Positions 55,438 through 64,000 of a DNA stretch of 64,000 nt are shown here, one piece after another. The DNA is taken from positions 2,820,978-2,884,977 of the forward strand of contig NC_087377.1 of assembly GCF_963675165.1 (NCBI RefSeq). Direction: 5' to 3'. A program made the translations under genes and the position numbers. The notes under the pieces were generated by a model. It did no database searches. It saw nothing but the letters and a program-made list of their open reading frames with translations, and was not told the origin of the DNA. This DNA comes from Halichondria panicea (taxonomy: Eukaryota; Porifera; Demospongiae; Suberitida; Halichondriidae). Numbering within the stretch: the first letter of the stretch is position 1; each line of letters opens with the position of its first letter.

Positions 55438-56714
55438 TTAGTGTCCGTAACCGTAACCGTAACCGCAACTACCGTAGAATCCTGCATGCAAGTGTGCATG
55501 AATGGAAACCAACCGTTAGTAGTGAAAGAGTAAATTAACACTACGAATTACCAGTACAATAATATGGCATCCTGCTTCCAGCTATCACAATCCCAACGAT
55601 GACAATGTCTGCTACGAGAGCAAACAGTATGGCACTGACAACAAGGTAGACAGCAAACACTCCCAGTCTGCGTCCCGCCTTGATATTGCCTGCAGTAGTC
55701 GCCGCATTGCTCTGCAAGTTAAAAGTTAAAAGCATGCACACAAATTAAGAGGTAACACACGAGATGAAACCTTTTTAACACACTAACCTTCACAGACAGT
55801 ACGACTGCTGGGATTGAGCAAAAGAGACTCCCAATGAAGAAAATTCCAAAGATAACTGCTACGGCAATTGTCAGAATAATGTAGTCGTTTGGTTTGTAGT
55901 TGAAGTTTGGAGGATTCATGCAATCAGAACTCTGCATAGGAAGGTTGTTCATATAACTATACCATTGTGTGTACATGCAGGATGTTGTTTCAGTAAAATA
56001 ATGTTCATGTAACTGTGGGAAGGTAATTCACATGCGTCCTTGTGATGTCACTTTACTGAGTGTGAATGTGATTATAACGGAAATGCTGTGAACCTGTTAT
56101 CTTCTTGAGATTCAGATGTTTAGACACTATAATCTTATTCACTGCATGGGGAATATTTATTTCCAGTACAATTTGCAATGTGAAGGAAACCAAAAGAAAG
56201 GTTACAGGTATGCAGATTTCAACAAATTTACACCATCATGCACAGCTATAATATTAATTATATACAGACTATTAAATACTTACCATGATAATTTATGCAA
56301 CACCTCCTTGCTGTGCAGAATAAGCAACCTGATTGCCATGATACTGGGGAGCCTGACCTTGCAACTGCAGAGGCTTAGGCTGATATTGTGGAGCATACAT
56401 GGCTTGCTGTTGTGGGGCTGCTTGCATTATAGGAGCTTGCTGAGGTTGATACTGTGGAGCATACACTTGCTGTTGTGGGGCCACTTGGTTCACATACTGT
56501 ATTGGGGCTGCTTGCATTATAGGAGCCTGTTGAGGTTGGACCACTTGTTGTAATTGCATGGTGGCAGGCTGTTGTTGAGTTGCAGGTAGCTGGTAACTGG
56601 TTGCAAGTTGCTGTGGAACTCCATACTGTTGCTGAACACTTGGAGGTGCTTGTATACCGCTGCACCGGGTTGATTAGTACTTGTAGACATGGTTAAAAGC
56701 TGCTCTCTGTTCAT
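55438..56714 (-). pseudogene. B-type dispanin B4, frameshift and nonsense in exon 1
   Basis: Exons in order: 56714-56284, 55931-55788, 55711-55552, 55481-55438. Exon 1 starts MNREQLLTMSTSTNQPGA but has a two-base insertion (GTATACAAG for GTACAAG in B1/B3) that shifts the frame. The rest of the Q/P repeats stay open from an ATG at 56559 in the original frame. Near its end GCACAA has become GCATAA, a stop. Exons 2 and 3 are intact (DCMNPPNFNYKPNDYIILT; AGNIKAGRRLGVFAVYLVVS) and the tail is Gly-Tyr-rich (GFYGSCGYGYGYGH). Recently inactivated, or affected by assembly errors. Confidence 0.72.
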
Positions 56715-56979
56715 TTACTACACTTCTTTACCGTTATCTACAATAAAATTGTGGGTAATAATTATAATTGACGATTGTTTTCTAGTGTAACGACTAATTT
56801 GCGGGGTCATTTTCTAGAAATTTTTCGGGTATGGTAAAGATCACTACCATGCAGGAGCACCAATGATGCAGGGAAAGATCGTCAGTAGAACTATTAAAGT
56901 GCTGGCAAAACTCAACAAACAAACAAACTCCAAGATCTCTGGTTTTAAAAATACTTGTACCTGCTTGTACTGGTCTAAG
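56715..56979. promoter_or_regulatory. Bidirectional promoter, B4/A5
   Basis: A 265-bp divergent spacer sharing TTTTCTAGTGTAACGACTAA, TTCTAGAA (56812-56819), TATGGTAAAGATCACTACCA and AAAGATCGTCAGTAGAAC with the B3/A3 spacer. Confidence 0.6.
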
Positions 56980-58090
56980 ATGGCTCAACAAACAAGTGGT
57001 GACGATCTATGTGAATACATTGACTGCTGCAGAGTTAGCCTCAGCAGATCATGCAAGAATTTCTATCTGTAGCAGCATACTATGTACTATATACTGTAAT
57101 CGTAGCATGTGCAGTCAACCAATGGACGAATGATACTTTAATATGAACTGTACTGCAACTATCGAATAAACTTTGTATGCAGGAGCTTCATTCAAATACC
57201 ATGAGTTGGATGAGCAAGATGAAACCATGGCTCAACAACCACTCCCCACTGGACAGGTGGTCCCCGACACTGTCTATCAAATGCCCTACCAAATCCCTCA
57301 AATGTATCAGCAGGTGAATGGTGTTACTTCTGAAGTTGAGGTTGTACGCTCAATTTTATTCACTGGAGCAAACTATTTGCAGCAATTTTAATATTGTATG
57401 TGTTATGTAATTGCTAGCCTCGACCCCAGGCCGATCCGTCTCCAATTGAACGCGAGGAGGCGACCTAGCGTTCAATTGGAGACGGATCGGCCTGGGGTCT
57501 AGGCTATGTAATTGCATGCTCTTGGAGTTAGTAGATCAGTGACACAACAATATATCTGTATAGGTTGAGGCTGAAGTGGGCAAGCCCACTTACCCTGGAC
57601 TGAGTGATTACCTCCTCCTCAGTCTGGTTACCATGATCATGTGTGGGGCACTCAACATCACCTCTCTGTTGATTGGCATTCCAGGACTTGTGTTTTCAGG
57701 CTTGGTAAGTGCATTTGTTGTGAATGCGCATGTGCATACAATATAGTGCTAAAAAGCCACTCATACGCATTTAATACTATTTGTACTAACTTAGTTACTT
57801 TCATAATAATTTTAATACTCCCAATGACCTATTATTATATACAGAGCAACCACCATTGTAGAGTTAACAAGAACTACCACAAAGCCAAGAGGTACTCCAA
57901 CTACGCCCTGGGGCTAGCCATAGCCAACATCATGTACACTTTCCTGTTGTGCATCATTCTGATCGGAGTTGGCATAGGAGTAAGCAAAATTACTCTCCAT
58001 GGCTACGGTTGCAACTTTTGCCGCTACTTACCCAAGAGCATGGAAACTGAACACTTAAAGGAACGTAATTATGCCTTGCATGCATGCTGA
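56980..58090 (+). CDS. CD225/dispanin (IFITM-like) protein, A-type copy A5, 178 aa
   Basis: Exons 56980-56998, 57183-57313, 57564-57704 and 57845-58090 (phases 1,0,0; 537 nt). The N-terminus is MAQQTS then GASFKYHELDEQDETMAQQ: the PPxY is gone but a YxxPhi signal (YHEL) remains. The Q/P tract is very short (QQPLPTGQVV). Exon 3: KPTYPGLSDYLLLSLVTM, segment 1 ending GLVFSGL. Exon 4: NHHCRVNKNYHKAKRYSNYA, segment 2, then a distinct longer tail with Cys and His (YGCNFCRYLPKSMETEHLKE). This intact gene is the reference for the disrupted A3. It is head to head with B4. Confidence 0.87.
57415..57506. mobile_element. 92-bp hairpin MITE with 9-bp TSD, intron 2 of A5
   Basis: TAGCCTCGACC...GGTCTAGGCTA with 36-bp arms. 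TGTAATTGC lies directly on both sides (57406-57414, 57507-57515). Its termini resemble the TIRs of the 1969-bp element. Confidence 0.88.
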
Positions 58091-58545
58091 CTGACACAAA
58101 TATACTCATATATATAGCTGTATAATCATCCAATGTTGTTTATAGTACGTTGTGTATTCATTAACGCTGTAAGTTCGATGTCAATGTATTCTCATGAGTC
58201 ACTGTGTATAATTATTTTTATTATTACGACGAGTGCAAGAGTGATGATGTGATAACTGATTTGTTGCGTGCATGCAGGGGCCTCGATATAATTATGCGTA
58301 AGTGTTTATATACACATGACTGTATCACAATAGCTATATACGTATTACACAGTAAGAAAGTTAATTGTGGTGTAAGTATATATTATTATACAGCAATTAT
58401 ATATAGCTTAATTATAATGCACTTTGGAGGTTTGGGTCCAGTCTTGATCCGATTTAGCGACCAATGTATTGGCGGTCACATTGATAAGCCCTGCAAGTGT
58501 GAACCAGCGTTACTAGCGGAAGCGTTACATTATGATTATTGTTAC

Positions 58546-59796
58546 CTCTAGCATCTAAGCAAGTCCTGATTGTGGAAATCACAAGCCCAATGAGGACAGT
58601 GGCCATTATGAGAGCAAATAGTATGGCACTGACAACCAGGTAGACCGCACATACTCCCACAGGGCCAAAAGTGGTAGTTTACAGCTTGTAAACTATGTTT
58701 GTACTTGTGAGTGCATAGTTTACAATGTTGTTGAATTTTAGTTAATCTACAATAGTTTCCTTCATAGTTTACAAAGAAAGTTGACAGTGTACAACGTTGT
58801 ATACTACTGTAAATGAACTCTTTTGGCCCTGTGTCCCTGTCTGCGGCCCTCCTTGATTGCCTTCAGCTATCAACCGTTTACTCTGCATGTTAAACGCATG
58901 CACACAAAATTTAATGGTATATATGACATACATGCATGCAGAGATGAAACCTTTTCAACCCACCTCCTTCACAGACAGTAAGACAGCTGGGATAGTACAG
59001 AAGAGACTCCCAACGGAGAAAATCCCACAGATAATTGCTACGGTAATCGTCAGAGTTAGGTAGTCATTTGGTTTGTAGTTGAAGTCTGGAGGATTCATGC
59101 GACCAGGACTCTGCATATAGGAAGGTTAAGGTATACTATAGCCATGCATTGTCATAAACTGGATGTTGCTTGTACATTATATAAAATGGCCTCGAATGCA
59201 TTGTATATGTGTGATTGAATTCAGTGTGGTATCACATTTCTCTCGTTTGTATACCTTAAGGTGACATATTTTCGCGTGTATTAATTTCTGCTATTTCTGC
59301 GAATGAGAGTAAAATCGCAAAAATTAATACTCGCAAATAATTGGCCGCCCTCTTGTTTAATGTATCCAGATCAATATTTCGCTTGGATTTTACGGCCATG
59401 CATGCACCTGGTATGCATTTATAGCTGCTCTGAACTTATTACTGATCCAACTGAAGATGGCCACCAGATCATGGTATCACCCAGGTTGACGATGAGGCTT
59501 CTCAGTATCAGGTTGTTATTCTACACAGGATGGAGGCGTTGCACGGATTGTCATGGTGAGTATAGCTGTGATTATGTTTTCTTCTGGATTGTAGAAATAG
59601 CTTACCGACTCCCTTGAGAGCTGAGACCTGTCAAATGATATCCACCATGAAACTGCAGAGGCTGATACTGTGGAGCATACACTTGTTGTGGGGTCACTTG
59701 GTTCACCTGCTGTATTGGGGCTATTTGCACTGTAGGAGCTTCCTGAGGTTGGGCCACTTGTTGCATGGTGGCAGGCTGTTGTTGGGCTGCAGCCAT
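58546..59796 (-). pseudogene. B-type dispanin pseudogene B5, exon 3 interrupted
   Basis: A diverged B-type copy. The exon 1 remnant (59796-about 59617) begins MAAAQQQPATMQQVAQPQEA; the usual MNREQLL start is gone and the site is a local inverted duplication (GCTGCAGCCATAG both ways). Exon 2 (59110-58964) is well kept: NPPDFNYKPNDYLTLTITVA ... SLFCTIPAVLLSVKE. Exon 3 (58882-58546) opens with TAA and is split by a 172-bp element (58660-58831); its other part reads GVCAVYLVVSAILFALI. Clearly non-functional. Confidence 0.8.
58660..58831. mobile_element. 172-bp inverted-repeat insertion in B5 exon 3
   Basis: The ends CAGGGCCAAAAG...CTTTTGGCCCTG are a perfect 12-bp inverted repeat. The homologous exon in other B genes runs through without interruption (CTCCCAGTCTGCG). 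The target duplication is not clear because flanking bases have diverged. The terminus would suit a hAT-type MITE, but this is uncertain. Confidence 0.75.
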
Positions 59797-60071
59797 AGAT
59801 ATCTAATGACTATGGCTGCAGGTATTAGCACAAGTTTCCTTTTGTAGAATGTTCCCCGCCCCCGGACAGGGAACATATCTCCTGGAGGTAAACCTAGTTG
59901 GGCGGAGTCCAACCAACTGCGTGGGTGAGTGTCCAGGGTGGGCCACGCCCAACTAACCGACGTGTTAGTTCAAGGCAAAGATCGTCAATAGAACAAAATG
60001 ATTACACAACACTGACCTGAGAGTTGCCAGTCACAAAGAAAACAGCCCTGCCAGGATCTCTATTAACTAAT
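59797..60071. promoter_or_regulatory. Divergent spacer B5/A6
   Basis: It retains AAAGATCGTCAATAGAAC before A6. The B-proximal half is unlike the other spacers and contains GC-rich direct and inverted motifs (GGGCGGAGTCCAACCAACTG; CGTGGGTGAGTGTCC). Confidence 0.35.
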
Positions 60072-61133
60072 ATGACTCAACAGACAACATTTAATGGTGA
60101 ATGCATTGACTGCTGCAGAGTTAGCCTCAGTAGTCTATCAGAACTGTTAATCATTTGCTGTAGCAGCTATAATTCTAGGCCTGCATGGGCAGAACATTTA
60201 CTTAGTATAATGGACAAACGATGCCAACTGAAACTTTGTATGCAGAAGCTCCACCCAACTACTATGAGCTAAGCGTGCGAGATGGCACCGTGGCTCAACA
60301 ACCACTCCAACAACCGGCTCAACAACCACTCCAACAACCGGCTCAACAACCACTCCAACAACCGGCTCAACAACCACCCCAACAACCGACTCAACAGCCA
60401 CCCCCCACTGGACAGGTCTACTATCCTGCACAGCAGCCGCAGGTGGTCCCCAGCACTGTTTATCAAATGCCCTACCAAATCCCTCGAATGTATCAGCAGG
60501 TGAACGTTGTTATTTTTGAAGTCGAGGTTGTACGCTAGATTTTATTCGGCATGCACACTACAAACCAAACTAGATTTTTTGCTACTGATATAATAATTAT
60601 TATTGCTTTTGCAGTTAGCAAATCCCATGCATAATATATACATGACACACCATATACATATGATCTGTATACAGGTTGAGGCTGCAGTGGGCAAGCCCCC
60701 TTACCCCGGACCCAGTGATTACCTCATTCTCAGTCTAGTTACCATGATCGTGTGTGGTGTACTCAACATCACCTCTCTCATGATTGGCATCCCAGGACTT
60801 GTGTTTGCAGGCTTGGTATAAGTGCACATGTTACTGTCTCATGTAATAGCCTTTATAATACAGACAATACAGATTATTCTGGAGGTTACCTTTGTCTCTA
60901 CTATATAAACAAAAGTATAATTATATATCTTCCCTATATAGAGCAACCACCATCGCACTGTCCACAAGAACTACCACAATGCCAATAAGTACTCCAACTA
61001 TGCCTTGGGGCTGGTCTTAGCCAACATCATCTACACCCTCCTGTGGGGTGTCATTCTGATCGGAGTTCTCGTGGGAATAAGTGGATTTGGTCTATATGGC
61101 TTCATGTGTCCGTCTGTCGGCGATTGCTACTAG
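60072..61133 (+). CDS. CD225/dispanin (IFITM-like) protein, A-type copy A6, 203 aa
   Basis: Exons 60072-60096, 60246-60499, 60675-60815 and 60942-61133 (phases 1,0,0; 612 nt). N-terminus MTQQTTF, then EAPPNYYELSVRD: PPxY with an overlapping YxxPhi (YYEL). Exon 2 carries an in-frame expansion of QQPLQQPA units from a 24-bp DNA repeat (60294-60395), the longest Q/P tract of the A genes. Exon 3: KPPYPGPSDYLILSLVTMIV, segment 1. Exon 4: HHRTVHKNYHNANKYSNYAL, where the loop Arg is Asn-Lys, then segment 2 (YTLLWGVILIGVLVGI) and a tail ending in CPSVGDCY. Tail to tail with B6. Confidence 0.87.
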
Positions 61134-61488
61134 GATTGATTGCATTGGTAATAATTATGATCATAAAATTGTGCTCTTAAAAACAATCTTTATGTGCATT
61201 TTGTATATAAGGTGTTTTTCATATAACTTGGTACATATATATATAATAATACTGCTTAAATTAAATTTACGGACACTGAAAAACTCACGCCTCTATACAA
61301 GATAGAATGAACAACGCAAATTTGGAATTTCATTGTTATAGTACAACCATAATATTATTAAGTACAATAATAGCTAGCATATAATTATAGCATGCACAAT
61401 AGTAGTTTTAGACATAATTATGCAGAAACAATTAAGTTTGTACAATATGCTATTCACCATGCATGCAGTTTGTTCAAGTCACATAATA

Positions 61489-62385
61489 TTATAATGGACC
61501 TGGGCCTATTCCATAGCGTTCACAATTATATCCTGCGCAAGTAGAAACAACATGTATAAAATGATTATATATAGCAGTGGAATAAATGAATCTACCTTCA
61601 TAATAGCATAGCCAGGTCCGTTGTACAGGTATCATAATCCCAGTAAGGAACATGGCCATCATGAGAGCAAACACTATAGCTCCAATAACCAGGTAGACAG
61701 CACGTACCCCCAGTCTGCGCCCCTCCTTAATATTGCCTGCAGCAGTCGCCTTTTTGCTCTGTAATTTCGTAATACAACACAATGAAAGAGGTATTATAGC
61801 TATAACATTATAACTCATCACAAAGAGTAAGAATCGGAGCCTATAATTTTTACCTTCATAGAAAGTAAGACAGCTGGGACTGTACAGAAGAGACTCCCAA
61901 CGGAGAAGATACCACAGATATTGCCATGGTAATCGTCAGAGTAAGGTAGTCATTTGGTTTGTAGTTGAAGTCGGGCAGATACGTATGACCATGTTCTGCG
62001 TGCATTCAGAGGTTGTTATAATTATTATAGCCAAGTTGATTTTTTGTGGCTCAAAAATTGTTTTAAACAGCGTGGTGCTATACCGAACACACCATCTAGT
62101 CACTATACTCACCGTGACAATTTGTTGTGCACAATGATTGCCACCACGATACTGGGGAGCCTGATACTGCGGAGCACTATACTGTGGGGCCACTTGGTTC
62201 ACATGCTGTATTGGAGCACTTGGCACTACAGGAGCTTGTGGAGGTTGGACCACTTGTTGTATGGTGGCAGGCTGTTGTTCGGCTGCAAGTAGAAAGTAGT
62301 TGGTTGCAAGTTGCTGTGGAGCTCCATACTGTTGCTGAACACTTGGAGGTGCTTGTGCCACAGTTAGAAGCTGCTCTGTGTCCAT
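61489..62385 (-). pseudogene. B-type dispanin B6, probable frameshift in exon 2
   Basis: Exons in order: 62385-62113, 61995-61854, 61758-61596, 61532-61489. Exon 1 is open (MDTEQLLTVAQAPPSVQQQY; shorter Q/P region). Exon 2 is 142 nt rather than 144-147. Its start reads in the wrong frame before DFNYKPNDYLTLTIT, and GCAATATCT has lost a base against GCAATTATC in B5, so a stop (LLstop) appears. Exons 3 and 4 are intact (AGNIKEGRRLGVRAVYLVIG; YNCERYGIGPGPL). One sequencing error could account for part of this, so it may still be a gene. Confidence 0.65.
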
Positions 62386-62648
62386 AACTATATCGTCCAG
62401 ACTCCTGGAGAATAATTCACTACAATTAACTGTTTGTCATAACTGTTGTAGTCTAGACATGTATGCATGTGACACTACACGGGTAATGCGGTATGTGGTA
62501 AAGATCATTAACTCGCCATCCACAAAATCACTTGCATAAGTGCCTCATAGGATAGTTGGGCGGAGGCTTCAATATCTATCAACTTAGCAGTCTACAAATT
62601 CAATTTAGTCTTGTATACGCAAACACAAACAGTATAAGGATCTTTAAG
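62386..62648. promoter_or_regulatory. Divergent spacer B6/A7
   Basis: A 263-bp spacer between start codons. Only TGGTAAAGATCATTAACT is clearly related to the TGGTAAAGATCACTACC block of the other spacers; no TTCTAGAA. Confidence 0.4.
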
Positions 62649-63773
62649 ATGGCTCAACTGACAAATGGTGAGCCAGAGAGTGATGACCTGTGTGTATGCA
62701 TAGACTGCTGCAGAGTTAGCCTCAGCAGATCAAGATTGTTAATATTTACTGAGTATAGCATTATTTTGCAATATAGCATTGTGTCAAATTCACACAATGA
62801 TTATGTGTATTACTATCTATGTCTCAACTTTGTATGCAGCTCCTCCACCCATCTACGATGAGGTCAAAGAAAAGCGCGCTGAAACCGTGGCTCAACAACC
62901 ACCCCAACAACCGACTCAACAACCGCTCCCCTCTGGACAGGTTTTCTACTCTGCACAGCAGCCGCAGGTGGTCCCCGGCACTGTTTATCAAATGCCCTAC
63001 CAAATCCCTCAAATGTATCAGCAGGTAAACGTTTGTGATAAAGTTTTGCTTGACATGCAGTTGAAAGTAATCTGCATGGAGAAGAATTGAACAACTGCAT
63101 GATGTGTTTCTGCAGTTATAATAGATTAAAACCTCTCTGTACAGGTTGAGGCTGCAATGGGCAAGCCCCCTTACCCTGGTCCCAGTGATTACTTCATTTT
63201 GAGCCTGGTTACCATGATCATGTGTGGATTACTCAACATCACCTCTCTCACGATTGGCATTCCAGGACTTGTGTTTGCAAGCTTGGTAACAGACTATTGT
63301 CTTATATATTTTACACGAGTGTTTATACGAATAATGCATGCATGGGCTGTGACGGCCTATATAGACGCATCCCATTTCAGGTATACCGAAACTGAATGCT
63401 TCTTCCTTATAGTCGTTAACATAAAATAATAATCACTTAAAAAGCACATGACAGCATGTTATTGCGTCAATGCAGAATCAATTACCATGATTGTTTAGGA
63501 ACTAATAATTATCTCACAAACAACAATGTGAAATGTGAAGAATGATTGTTTATTTTGTAACTGCATGCGTGTCCTCCTTTTTTAATTATACAGAGCAACC
63601 ACAATCGCACAGCCAACAAGAACTACCACAATGCCAAGAGGTACTCCAACTATGCCCTGGGGCTGGTCTTAGCCAACATCATCTACACCCTCCTGTTGGG
63701 TGTCATTTTGACTGGAGTTGCCGTGGGGATTGGCTCTCGCTGCTACAATTGCTATAATTACTACTACGGCTGA
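62649..63773 (+). CDS. CD225/dispanin (IFITM-like) protein, A-type copy A7, 174 aa
   Basis: Exons 62649-62667, 62840-63024, 63145-63285 and 63594-63773 (phases 1,0,0; 525 nt). N-terminus MAQLTN then APPPIYDEVKEKR: PPxY (PPIY) with overlapping YxxPhi (YDEV). Q/P tract QQPPQQPTQQPLPSGQ. Segment 1 ends GIPGLVFASL. Exon 4: SNHNRTANKNYHNAKRYSNY, segment 2, and a Cys/Tyr tail (SRCYNCYNYYYG). Last gene in the window; head to head with B6. Confidence 0.87.
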
Positions 63774-64000
63774 TAATTTCTGAGAACACTATACTTATAT
63801 GAAACTGAAAGGAACAGAATTAAGTAGTAGAGTAAACAAAATTGTATAGAGTGTATAGCTTTTAGCTTTTAGTGTATCATTACATGGTGCATTTGTACAA
63901 GCATAAGGCCACTCCAAGTGATACTCTGGTTTCTGGTCCACCGCCCGCATCAGATTTTATTCTTGGATTTCTATCTCATTATTGGATTTCTATCTCATTA

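Noticed and set aside
59614-59847. Leu/Trp/His-rich plus-strand frames opposite B-type exon 1 (also 41019, 48727, 56116, 62044)
   Set aside because: They are antisense shadows of the Q/P-rich B-type exon; the same shadow recurs at every B gene.

Overview
The window looks like the nuclear genome of an early-branching metazoan, most probably a demosponge such as Amphimedon (inference). The evidence is AT-rich DNA, compact spliced genes with short GT-AG introns, animal gene families, many small DNA transposons and a 200-N assembly gap at 10424-10623. No gene is bacterial and there is no CRISPR array, rRNA or tRNA.

Region 1 (1-18.6 kb) is rearranged. A 4-kb block occurs twice (3708-7738 and 12994-17169). 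Each copy holds two minus-strand exons of a GBF1-type ARF exchange factor (half of the Sec7 domain, and the 'GDILREGW' HDS exon) and a small plus-strand three-exon gene of unknown function. A third GBF1 exon is split by a 1.54-kb inverted-repeat element with a 5-bp target duplication, and a fourth lies at 17533-17632. Much of GBF1 is not visible, so this is a broken or mis-assembled locus. An inverted-repeat element is tandemly duplicated at 7741-10403.

Region 2 (19.0-28.3 kb) holds a complete nine-exon inositol polyphosphate multikinase (IPMK) gene. Its introns carry large minisatellites: a 74-bp family, a 54-58-bp family, and a 17-bp repeat that copies the gene's own 5' splice site.

Region 3 (28.6-37 kb, minus strand) holds a 13-exon coiled-coil plus double-PDZ scaffold gene resembling the front half of DLG5. 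It ends in a class I PDZ-binding tail.

Region 4 (37.9-64 kb) is an array of at least 13 CD225/dispanin (IFITM-like) genes in two types on alternating strands. Plus-strand A-type genes have a short PPNY/YxxPhi, Q/P-rich N-terminus. Minus-strand B-type genes have a longer Q/P-rich N-terminus and a Cys-Cys...SVK first membrane segment. Neighbouring A and B genes are mostly head to head and share compact promoters. Seven copies look intact. Others are broken by frameshifts or by three different transposon insertions, including a 1.97-kb terminal-inverted-repeat element carrying decayed RecQ helicase sequence. The array shows birth-and-death evolution of an IFITM-like family whose vertebrate relatives restrict virus entry; function here is inferred only from homology.
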